Part shown: positions 1 through 8,123 of the stretch, piece after piece
Layout of the letters: every line of letters begins with the position of its first letter
How positions within the stretch are numbered: position 1 is the stretch's first letter
Source of the DNA: an uncultured bacterium
GTDB taxonomy: Bacteria > Pseudomonadota > Alphaproteobacteria > Sphingomonadales > Sphingomonadaceae
NCBI GenBank assembly: GCA_942636505.2
Contig: CALOGB020000009.1
Coordinates: 310,001-374,000, forward strand
Reading direction: 5' to 3'
Length of the DNA: 64,000 nt
Translations under genes and position numbers: made by a program
Notes under the pieces: model-generated
Database searches by the model: none
The model's input: the letters and a program-made list of their open reading frames with translations, nothing else
Told to the model about the DNA's origin: nothing

Positions 1-1
1 T

Positions 2-700
2 TTAAAGCCGGACGCGTTCGATGTGTTGGCCGTGCTGCCGCCTGCGCCGAAGTCGACCGATCCTCGCGGTCTCGCCGACCGCGCGATTTTCAAGGCGACG
101 CGGGCTTTGCAGGGCAGTCCGCGCTGGGCGATGGCCACCAGCGACGTGAAGTCCGCGCCCGCCGACCTGTTCCGCGACTTCAGTTGCGCCATGGGGATCG
201 CGATGACGCCTGAAAACGCGCCGCGGACCGCCGCGCTGCTGCGGCGCGCAATGTTCGACACCGGGCGCCAGACCGGCATCGCCAAGACCTTCTACAAGCG
301 GCAGCGGCCGTTCCTGATCGACCGCGGACCGATCTGCCAGCCCGCCGCCGAGGTCGCGGACAGCTATGATTATCCGTCGGGCCATACGACCGCCGGCTGG
401 ACGATGGCGACCTTGATCGCGCAGATCGCCCCCGATCGTGCAACCGCGCTTCTCGCGCGCGGTCGGGCGTACGGCGAAAGCCGGATCGTGTGCGGCGTCC
501 ACAATGCCAGCGCGGTCGATGCGGGGCGGCTGTCGGCCTCGTCGACCCTGACCGCCATGCAGGGCGATCCGGCCTTCACCGCCGATCTCGCCGCAGCCAG
601 ACAGGAGATCGCGGCGCTCCGACAGCTCGGCGGCGCGGCGAAACCCGATACGGCCCAGTGCACACGCGAAGCGGCACTCGTCGCCCAGCCCCTCTACTGA
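2..700 (+). CDS. PAP2-family acid phosphatase (5' end outside window)
   Basis: Class A acid phosphatase-like protein of the PAP2 superfamily, expected to release phosphate from phosphomonoesters in the periplasm. The reading frame is open to the left edge (codons before the GTG at 23 read LKPDAFD), so the N-terminus and any signal peptide lie outside the window. The three parts of the PAP2 signature are visible: K-x6-RP (KRQRPF), PSGH (SYDYPSGHTTAGW) and SR-x5-H-x3-D (SRIVCGVHNASAVD). It ends 10 bases before phoD in the same direction, so the two may be co-transcribed as a phosphate-scavenging pair. Family is clear; substrate is not. Confidence 0.87.
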   Translation, partial: LKPDAFDVLAVLPPAPKSTDPRGLADRAIFKATRALQGSPRWAMATSDVKSAPADLFRDFSCAMGIAMTPENAPRTAALLRRAMFDTGRQTGIAKTFYKRQRPFLIDRGPICQPAAEVADSYDYPSGHTTAGWTMATLIAQIAPDRATALLARGRAYGESRIVCGVHNASAVDAGRLSASSTLTAMQGDPAFTADLAAARQEIAALRQLGGAAKPDTAQCTREAALVAQPLY

Positions 701-710
701 CGAGACACTC

Positions 711-2282
711 ATGACCGACACGACCGGCTCGCGCCTGCTGCTCAATCGTCGCACCATGATCGGCGCCACTGCCGCGATGATCGGCGCCCCCGCGATCCTG
801 CGCGCGCAGCAGCTGTTTTCCGCCTACCCGTTTCGCCTCGGCATCGCGGCGGGCGATCCGGCTGCGGACGGCTTCGTCATCTGGACCCGGCTCGCCCCCG
901 ATCCGCTGGCCGAGCATGGCGGCATGCCGATGCAGCCGGTCGAGGTGGAGTGGCAGGTTGCGACCGATCCGCGCTTTGCGACCCCGGTGGCCGGCGGCAA
1001 AGCGCTGGCGCGTCCCGAACTCGCGCACTCGGTCCATGTCGAGGTTGCCGGACTGCTACCCGATCGGCCGTATTGGTATCGGTTCACGGTCGGCAACGAG
1101 CGTTCGACCGCGGGATGCGCGCGCACCCTGCCGATCGCCGGCGCGTCGCTCGACCGACTGCGTTTTGCGGTCGCCGGCTGCCAGAATTACGAAGACGGGC
1201 TCTACACCGCCTATCTCCACCTCGCGGCGGAAGAGCCGGCGTTCGTCTTCCACTATGGCGACTATATCTACGAGGGCCGAAGCGCGCCGATGCCGGTCGG
1301 CTATGACGGCAAGCCCCGCCGCTTCGTCCGCGAGCATGCCGGGCAAAAGCTGTTCGACCTCGCCGATTATCGCCGCCGCTACGCCCAGTACAAGACCGAC
1401 CCCGACTTGCAGGCCGCACATGCCGCAGCCGCATGGTTCGTAACGTTCGACGATCACGAAATCGAGAACAACTGGGTCGGCGAGATCGACCAGGAGAAGG
1501 ATCCGCCCGAAGTGTTCGCGCTGCGCCGGGCCGCCGCGTTCCAGGCCTATTACGAGCACATGCCGCTGCGCCGCTCGGCCTTTCCGGGGCCCGCCGGCAT
1601 GCAGATCTATCGCCGGGCGACGATCGGCAATCTGCTCGACCTGCATTTGCTCGACACGCGCCAATTCCGGACCGATCAGCCGTGCGACGACGGCTTCAAG
1701 ACACGCTGTGCCGGCTGGGCCGACCCTGCCGCCCAAGTGATGGGACGGACCCAGGAGGCGTGGCTCGGCACCGCCCTGAAGCAGAAGAAGGCCCGCTGGA
1801 ACGCGCTGGCGCAACAGGTGATGATGATGCCGCTCGACCGGCGGACCGGCGACGAACCCGCACCGATCCGCAACATGGACAGCTGGGGCGGCTACGACGC
1901 GCCGCGCGAACGCGTGCTGAAGATGGTCGAAGGGCTCGGCAACACGGTCGTGCTGACCGGCGACGAGCATCAGAATTATGCAGGCGTGCTGCGTACCGAA
2001 GGCGGCCAGGGGGATGCCGTCGCCGTCGAGTTCGTCGGCACGTCGATCACCTCGGGCGGCGACGGCGCGGACCGGCGGATCGGCGAAGACCGTATCCGCG
2101 CGCGCAACCCGTTCCTCGCCTGGACCAACGACCGGCGCGGATATCTGCTGTGCGAGGTGAATGCCGACCAGTGGAAGACAAACTTCCGTACCGTCGATAC
2201 CGTCACGCGGCCCGACGGCGTGATCAAGACGTCCGGTACGGCGATCGTCGAGCACGGCCGTGCCGCCGTGACGATGACCTGA
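711..2282 (+). CDS. phoD: Alkaline phosphatase PhoD
   Basis: Secreted phosphodiesterase/alkaline phosphatase of the PhoD family, 523 aa, a usual length. The N-terminus carries a Tat-type signal (Arg13-Arg14 in LNRRTMIGAT, then a hydrophobic stretch and an Ala-rich end), as expected for an enzyme exported folded with its metals. PhoD landmarks seen in order are a fibronectin-like N-terminal region (GIAAGDP, VIWTRL), GDYIYEG, the metal-binding FDDHEIENNW and LTGDEHQNYAG. The preceding gene is a PAP2 acid phosphatase and the next a TonB receptor, which suggests a locus for organic phosphorus use. No clear Pho box was recognised. Confidence 0.93.
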   Translation: MTDTTGSRLLLNRRTMIGATAAMIGAPAILRAQQLFSAYPFRLGIAAGDPAADGFVIWTRLAPDPLAEHGGMPMQPVEVEWQVATDPRFATPVAGGKALARPELAHSVHVEVAGLLPDRPYWYRFTVGNERSTAGCARTLPIAGASLDRLRFAVAGCQNYEDGLYTAYLHLAAEEPAFVFHYGDYIYEGRSAPMPVGYDGKPRRFVREHAGQKLFDLADYRRRYAQYKTDPDLQAAHAAAAWFVTFDDHEIENNWVGEIDQEKDPPEVFALRRAAAFQAYYEHMPLRRSAFPGPAGMQIYRRATIGNLLDLHLLDTRQFRTDQPCDDGFKTRCAGWADPAAQVMGRTQEAWLGTALKQKKARWNALAQQVMMMPLDRRTGDEPAPIRNMDSWGGYDAPRERVLKMVEGLGNTVVLTGDEHQNYAGVLRTEGGQGDAVAVEFVGTSITSGGDGADRRIGEDRIRARNPFLAWTNDRRGYLLCEVNADQWKTNFRTVDTVTRPDGVIKTSGTAIVEHGRAAVTMT

Positions 2283-2413
2283 ACGCACCTCGATAGGATA
2301 ACCTGAACCTCGGTTCGCGGCGCCGAGTGGGGCAAAGATGTCGCGGTGTCCGGCAAAAACGCATCGGGCTTAACCCCGCCTATTGCCGCGCGTTACAGCG
2401 GTGTTACCGGTCG

Positions 2414-2431
2414 GTGACGGATCCGGGTCAC
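2414..2431. promoter_or_regulatory. Inverted repeat GTGAC-N8-GTCAC before the TonB receptor gene
   Basis: Perfect 5-bp arms (GTGAC/GTCAC) around an 8-base spacer, 46 bases before the receptor start. An extra half-site-like GTTACC lies a few bases upstream. The geometry suits a dimeric regulator, but no known operator was recognised and it does not match the classical Pho box. Function is inferred from position only. Confidence 0.35.
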
Positions 2432-2477
2432 ACGGATCGACGCAGGAGGATGTTCGAAACCCAAGGGGGGACCATCC

Positions 2478-4760
2478 ATGATTCGCTTGCCCGTTCGTAC
2501 GTCTGCCATCGCCCGCCTCCTCGCCGCCAGCGCGCCGCTGCTCGTTTTCGCGGTGCCCGCCATCGCGCAGGAGCAGGTGCCGGCTGGTCAGTCCACCGCC
2601 GATACGACAACCGACCAAGGCGTCGGCGAGATCGTCGTCACCGCGACCCGCCGCCGGGAATCGTCGAAGGACGTGCCGCTCGCAGTCACCGCGATCAGCG
2701 GCGAGAAGCTCGACGTGCTGAATTCGAGCGGCCTCGATATCCGCTTCCTCGCCGGGCGCACGCCGAGCCTCCAGGTCGAATCCTCGTTCGGACGGACCTT
2801 CCCGCGCTTCTACATCCGCGGCCTCGGCAACACCGATTTCGATCCCAATGCCGCGCAGCCGGTGTCGGTGGTGTATGACGACGTCGCACTCGAAAACCCG
2901 ATGCTGAAGTCGTTCCCGGTCTTCGATCTGCAAAGCGTCGAAGTGCTGCGGGGTCCGCAGGGCACGTTGTTCGGGCGCAACACGCCCGCTGGCGTCGTGA
3001 AAATCGATTCCGCCAAGCCGAACCCGGACAAGGTCTCGGGCTATGCGACCGGATCCTGGGCGACCTACAACACGATCAACGGCGAGGCGGCACTGAACCT
3101 GCCGATCGGCAACGGCTTCGCCTTCCGCGCCTCGGGGATCATCCAGTCGCGCGACGATTGGGTGAAGAACGATTCGACGACAGGCAACGCGGACCGCAAG
3201 CTCGAAGGCTATCGCGACGTCGCCGGCCGCTTCCAGCTGGGCTATACCAGCAGCGATTTCAATGCGTTGCTGAACATCCATGTCCGCGACCTGACGGGCT
3301 CGCCGCGCATCTTCCGCGCCGGGCTGTTCAAGCCGGGCACCAACGACTTCAACACCGGGTTCGACCCCAAGCACGTCACGCTCGACGGCTATACCAGCCA
3401 GAGCCTGACGCAGTGGGGGACCAACCTCCGGCTCGACTATCACCTCGACGGCATCGGCACCTTCTATTCGGTTACAGGATACGAGCAGGCCAAGGTCGAG
3501 AGCACCGGCGATGTCGACGGCGGCAACAACTACACGTTCCTCGGCGGCACGATCGGCGCGATCGGCGTCGGGCTGTTCCCGTCGAACACCGGCGGCCTGA
3601 CCAAGCCCAAGGAGTTCAGCCAAGAGCTTCGGTATGCGAGCGAGGACATGAACGGCATCCGCCTCCAGGGTGGTCTGTATTATTTCCACCAGACGCTGCG
3701 GTATCACCAGTATGACTATGCGTTCGGCGGTACCGGTTCGCGCGCGACCGACCTCGACCAGGATATCTACCACGACAACCGCAACGAGAATTACGGTGCC
3801 TTCGCCTCGATTGAGGCCAAGCCCGTCGACCTGCTGACGTTGCGCGCGGGCGTCCGCTATTCGCACGACTATCGGAACGACCTCGTCACCGCGCCGATTC
3901 CCGGCACCGGAATCAGCGACACGCTGCCGGCGCGCGCGATCGTCCGTGGCTCGAACGTGACCTGGGACGCGAGCGCGACCTATGAACTGACGCCCGCGAT
4001 CAATGTCTATACGCGGCTCGCGACCGGCTATCAGGGCCCGGCGATCCAGGACCGCGTGACTTTCGGCAGCGTGCAGAGCACCGCGCCGAAGCAGACGACC
4101 TTCTCGGGCGAGAGCGGCTTCAAAGGGACGCTACTCGATCGGAAAGTGAACTTCTCGCTCGACGCCTATTGGTACAGCACCAAGGACCTGCAGATCACTG
4201 CGGTCGGCGGCAGCAGCAATTCGGCACGCTTGATCAGCGCGAACAAGGCGATCGGCTACGGCGTCGAGGGTGAATTCGAGGCGCGGCCGCTCCCCGAACT
4301 GACGCTGACCGCGAGCGGCAGCTACAATTTCACCGAGATCCGCGACCGGGGCATCGGCGTCGGGGTATGCGCGACCTGCACCGTGCTGGATCCGATCGTC
4401 AACGGGTTCGCGGTGATCGACGGTAACGACCTTCCCCAGGCGCCGCGCTGGATCGCCAACTGGACGGCGCGCTACGGCATCCCGCTCGCGAACGGCGGCG
4501 AGGTCTACGCGTACACCGACTGGGTCTATCGCAGCCGCATCAACTTCTTCCTGTACGAAGCCGTCGAGTTCACCGGCAAGTCGTCGCTCGAAGGCGGGCT
4601 CAAGGTCGGCTATAAATCGCCGCAGGGGTATGAGGTCGGCGCGTTCGTCCGCAACATCACCAACCAGTATCGCAGCATCAGCGCGATCGACTTCAACAAC
4701 CTCACGGGCATGATCAACGAACCGCGGATCATCGGCGGTCAGTTCAAGGTCGCATTTTGA
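2478..4760 (+). CDS. TonB-dependent receptor
   Basis: Outer-membrane beta-barrel importer of 760 aa powered by TonB. It has a Sec signal peptide ending near AIAQ, then a plug domain beginning at GEIVVTATRR with the conserved blocks RFYIRGLGN and VEVLRGPQGTLFGRNTPAG, then a long barrel ending in an aromatic residue (QFKVAF). ATG 2478 is preceded by AGGAGG-like and AAGGGGGG-like purine runs. The substrate cannot be read from the sequence. Following PhoD and a PAP2 phosphatase, import of a phosphorus-containing organic compound is possible, but a siderophore or another ligand fits equally well. Confidence 0.9.
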   Translation: MIRLPVRTSAIARLLAASAPLLVFAVPAIAQEQVPAGQSTADTTTDQGVGEIVVTATRRRESSKDVPLAVTAISGEKLDVLNSSGLDIRFLAGRTPSLQVESSFGRTFPRFYIRGLGNTDFDPNAAQPVSVVYDDVALENPMLKSFPVFDLQSVEVLRGPQGTLFGRNTPAGVVKIDSAKPNPDKVSGYATGSWATYNTINGEAALNLPIGNGFAFRASGIIQSRDDWVKNDSTTGNADRKLEGYRDVAGRFQLGYTSSDFNALLNIHVRDLTGSPRIFRAGLFKPGTNDFNTGFDPKHVTLDGYTSQSLTQWGTNLRLDYHLDGIGTFYSVTGYEQAKVESTGDVDGGNNYTFLGGTIGAIGVGLFPSNTGGLTKPKEFSQELRYASEDMNGIRLQGGLYYFHQTLRYHQYDYAFGGTGSRATDLDQDIYHDNRNENYGAFASIEAKPVDLLTLRAGVRYSHDYRNDLVTAPIPGTGISDTLPARAIVRGSNVTWDASATYELTPAINVYTRLATGYQGPAIQDRVTFGSVQSTAPKQTTFSGESGFKGTLLDRKVNFSLDAYWYSTKDLQITAVGGSSNSARLISANKAIGYGVEGEFEARPLPELTLTASGSYNFTEIRDRGIGVGVCATCTVLDPIVNGFAVIDGNDLPQAPRWIANWTARYGIPLANGGEVYAYTDWVYRSRINFFLYEAVEFTGKSSLEGGLKVGYKSPQGYEVGAFVRNITNQYRSISAIDFNNLTGMINEPRIIGGQFKVAF

Positions 4761-5147
4761 ATTAAGACGCCGGACTGAGCGGCTTACGAGCAATTTCGGT
4801 GCGCAAGCGAGCCGAGGCACCGTCGCCTGACGTACCACTGCGGTGAGCCGGTGCTTTGCCTCGCGGAGCGCTCCGGAGCGCGCTGCGCTGAGCCGGTCGT
4901 CGTCGCATAGGGCCCAGTAGCGGACGCTCCGGAGTGGTTTCCGGCTCCCCAGGTTTTTCCATCCGTCTCGTGAGGTGGGAATGGCAGCATGACAGCTGTC
5001 ACCACCTCCACCGGGATGGGTTCAGGAGGACGGGAAGTTCGAGGGCCCGATTTGCCGCGCCGAAGCGATCTGAGCCCCGCCGAAACGGTGTTCGAATTCC
5101 TCCTGTTCTTTGTTTTCAGGCATGTAGCCGCGCGGTAGACAGTCGCC
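4761..5147. other. 387-base intergenic region before the LOV kinase
   Basis: No convincing gene on either strand. It contains two exact 12-base palindromes: CGCTCCGGAGCG near 4868-4879 and TGACAGCTGTCA at 4990-5001. The second sits about 150 bases before the LOV kinase and could be an operator. No standard sigma-70 or stress promoter could be assigned. The left part may hold the transcription end of the TonB receptor gene, but no hairpin with a T-run was found. Confidence 0.4.
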
Positions 5148-7952
5148 ATGAGCCCGCCCCCTGCGACCGACCTGCGTGACCGATATGCCGACCAGGAAGC
5201 GAAGCTAACCCTTCTTCGGACGGTGCTGGCCAGCGAGGAGGGTGGCCAATTCGGACCTCGCAAGGATGTCTTGTTTTCAGCCATCCAGACTTCGCAGATG
5301 CCGATGATCCTCACCGATCCGCATCAGCCCGATAATCCGATCATCTTCGCCAATCGTGCCTTTGCGTCACTGTCGGGCTACTCGGCCGACGAACTGATCG
5401 GCAAGAACTGCCGCTTTCTGCAGGGTGCCAACACGAATCCGGAGAATATCGCCAAGTTACGCGACGCCATAGCTGCGCGCGAACCGATTGCGATCGATAT
5501 CGTCAATTACCGGCGGGACGGGTCTGAGTTCATCAACGAGCTGTACGTAAGTCCCGTCGACGATCCCGACGGAAACCTGCTGTATTTCTTCGGCAGTCAG
5601 GTCGACGTCACGAACTTCAGGTCGGCAAGCCAGCAGCTACTGTTGAGCGGTGAGAAATATCGTTCGATCTTCGAGGCCATCGATGAAGGCTTCTGCGTCA
5701 TCGAATTCATCGACGGCCCGCATGGCCCGTTGAGCGATTATGTTCATCTCGAAGCCAATGAGGCCTACGCACGCAATGCAGGAATCACCGACGTCGTAGG
5801 TCGGAACGTTCGCGATCTATTTCCGGACGAGGCGGATAGCTGGGTCGCCGTCTTTGGCGAGGTGCTGCGGACTGGTGAGCCGGCTCGCTTCGAACGCGAA
5901 CTTGACGCTACCGGGCGCCATCTGGAACTGTCGGCTTTCCGCATCGAGCCTGCTGGCAACAACCAGGTCGCGGTCCTGTTCAAGGACGTCACCGCGCGCC
6001 GCCAGACGGAGAACGAACTCCGTGAATTGACCATACGCCTCGACGCGCTGGTCCGGTCATCGACCGAGGTCCGCTATCTCATCAACGCGGACTGGACCGA
6101 GCTGGCAGAATTGTCCGGCGGCGGCTTCCTGGCGGATACGCCCGCGGCAAACGCCAACTGGCTCAACGACTATGTCCCGCCGGAAGGCCGGGATGCCGTG
6201 CGGGCCGAGTTCGAGCGTGCGATCGAGGCTCGCGATACATACAGGATCGAACATCCGGTCTACTTGGCCGACGGATCGCTCGGATGGGCCCAGGTTCAGG
6301 CCGTGCCGCTGTTCGACGATCATGGTGAAATCACCCATTGGTACGGCGCGGCATCCGACATCACCGACCGTCGCAAGGCGGAAGCCGAGCTTCATGAACT
6401 GGCGGTCGAGCTCAGCCATCTCAACGGCACACTCGAAGCGCAGGTTGCCGAGCGTACAGCCGAACGCGACCGCGTCTGGCGTCTGTCGCGCGACATGCTG
6501 GGCGTTGCCGATACGCAGGGACGCTGGACGAGCATCAACCCGGCATGGTCGCGTATCCTCGGCTGGAGCGAGGACATGTTCATCGGACGGACGTCCGAGT
6601 GGCTCGAGCATCCCGACGACCATGAGAAGACGCGCGCCGAGATAGCGCGGCTCGCGGCCGGCCTGGAGACTGCGGCGTTCGAGAACCGCTTCCGGCACCG
6701 GGACGGGACCTATCTTTGGCTGTCCTGGACCGCGGCGCCGGAGAACGGTCTCCTCTATTGCGCAGGGCGTGATGTCACCGCCGAAAAGGAGCGTCAGATC
6801 GAGCTCGACGCGGCGCAGGATCAGCTTCGCCAGGCGCAGAAGGTCGAGGCGGTGGGGCACCTCACGGGCGGCGTGGCGCATGACTTCAACAACCTCCTCA
6901 CCGTCATCCGGGGGTCGGTCGATCTTCTGCGCCGGCCCAACCTGACGGACGAACGCCGCGAACGCTACATTCAGGCGATCGCAGAGACCGCCGATCGCGC
7001 GGCCAAATTGACGAACCAGCTGCTCGCCTTCGCGCGACGCCAGGCCCTGCTGCCCGAATCCTTCGACGCCCAGGAAAGCGTTCGGGTGCTCGCGGACATG
7101 GTGCGAACGCTTGCCGGTTCGCTCATAGAGGTTGCCCTGGAGTCGGCGTCCTGCCCCTGCCATATCCACGCCGATCGCAACCAGTTCGACACCGCGATCA
7201 TCAACATGGCGGTAAACGCGCGCGATGCGATGAATGGTGACGGGCGTCTTACCATCCGTGTCGAGTCGGTCGACGGCATGCCCTCCGTGCGGTCGCACCA
7301 GGCCGTTGCCGGCGACTTCATCGCCATCTCGCTCACCGATACGGGCGAAGGCATTTCCGCCGATCGTATCGATCATATCTTCGAGCCGTTCTTCACGACC
7401 AAGGATGTCGGGAAAGGAACCGGGCTTGGGCTCAGCCAGGTGTTCGGCTTTGCCAAGCAATCGGGCGGCGAGGTCATGGTCGAAAGCGAGGTCGGCACCG
7501 GCACGACCTTCACGCTGTACCTGCCGCGCATGATGGGAGAGCAGACCGCGATCGTTCGCGACGACACCCCCCGGCAGGTCGCGTCGGGTGATGGCGCCTG
7601 CATTCTCGTCGTCGAAGACAATCCGCAGGTTGGCGAATTTGCCCGGTCGGCCTTGGCCGAACTCGGCTACACCACGGTGCTCGCCAAGGACGCCGCCCAT
7701 GCGCTCGGCGAACTGGAAGCCGCAGCCGACCGGTTCGACGCCGTCTTCTCCGATGTCGTCATGCCCGGAATGTCAGGCATCGAACTGGGTCAGGCGATAC
7801 GGATCCGATATCCCGACCTGCCGGTGGTACTGACCAGCGGATACAGCAACGTGCTCGCGCAGGACAGCAGCCACGGGTTCGAGCTGATCCACAAGCCCTA
7901 CTCGATCGACCAGTTATCGAGTGTGCTGCACCGGGTCATCGCGATGCGGTGA
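5148..7952 (+). CDS. LOV-domain hybrid sensor histidine kinase (putative blue-light receptor)
   Basis: Soluble hybrid kinase of 934 aa. An N-terminal LOV domain (about residues 45-155) carries the flavin-adduct motif GKNCRFLQG with Cys88, and the later NYRRDGSEF block. Three PAS-like regions follow (about 165-285, 300-420, 440-555). The dimerisation/phosphorylation helix holds His578 in GGVAHDFNN, then an HATPase domain (NMAVNARDAM, DTGEGIS, GTGLGLSQVFGF), and a C-terminal receiver with Asp869 in FSDVVMPG and Lys in HKPYS. No membrane segment is visible. HDFNN-type kinases with a fused receiver usually pass phosphate to a separate partner; none lies next to it. Light sensing is inferred from the intact LOV Cys. 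Confidence 0.9.
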   Translation: MSPPPATDLRDRYADQEAKLTLLRTVLASEEGGQFGPRKDVLFSAIQTSQMPMILTDPHQPDNPIIFANRAFASLSGYSADELIGKNCRFLQGANTNPENIAKLRDAIAAREPIAIDIVNYRRDGSEFINELYVSPVDDPDGNLLYFFGSQVDVTNFRSASQQLLLSGEKYRSIFEAIDEGFCVIEFIDGPHGPLSDYVHLEANEAYARNAGITDVVGRNVRDLFPDEADSWVAVFGEVLRTGEPARFERELDATGRHLELSAFRIEPAGNNQVAVLFKDVTARRQTENELRELTIRLDALVRSSTEVRYLINADWTELAELSGGGFLADTPAANANWLNDYVPPEGRDAVRAEFERAIEARDTYRIEHPVYLADGSLGWAQVQAVPLFDDHGEITHWYGAASDITDRRKAEAELHELAVELSHLNGTLEAQVAERTAERDRVWRLSRDMLGVADTQGRWTSINPAWSRILGWSEDMFIGRTSEWLEHPDDHEKTRAEIARLAAGLETAAFENRFRHRDGTYLWLSWTAAPENGLLYCAGRDVTAEKERQIELDAAQDQLRQAQKVEAVGHLTGGVAHDFNNLLTVIRGSVDLLRRPNLTDERRERYIQAIAETADRAAKLTNQLLAFARRQALLPESFDAQESVRVLADMVRTLAGSLIEVALESASCPCHIHADRNQFDTAIINMAVNARDAMNGDGRLTIRVESVDGMPSVRSHQAVAGDFIAISLTDTGEGISADRIDHIFEPFFTTKDVGKGTGLGLSQVFGFAKQSGGEVMVESEVGTGTTFTLYLPRMMGEQTAIVRDDTPRQVASGDGACILVVEDNPQVGEFARSALAELGYTTVLAKDAAHALGELEAAADRFDAVFSDVVMPGMSGIELGQAIRIRYPDLPVVLTSGYSNVLAQDSSHGFELIHKPYSIDQLSSVLHRVIAMR

Positions 7953-8123
7953 TGCGATCATCTGACGGGGACTTGCACCGAGCGGGACGTGCCCTTGCCT
8001 GTTTCGTTGCTACCGACAGCGCGCCGTACTGCCGATATTCACCACCGCATTGAGTCATATATTGGACAAGAGGTTCGGATAGCAGGAAAAATCTGCGCGT
8101 TGCCTGCCGTTAGAGAGGTGGTA

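Noticed and set aside
2283..2477. Pho box upstream of the TonB receptor
   Set aside because: No pair of CTGTCAT-like 7-mers with 4-base spacing was found; only the GTGAC dyad is visible.
2370..3866. 498-codon open frame on the minus strand
   Set aside because: Antisense to the TonB receptor, which has a signal peptide and plug motifs; the antisense product has no family features.
7989..8123. Upstream GTG as start of the second hybrid kinase
   Set aside because: The added 45 residues are encoded by AT-richer, leader-like DNA and match no domain; the GTG at 8124 has a better ribosome site.
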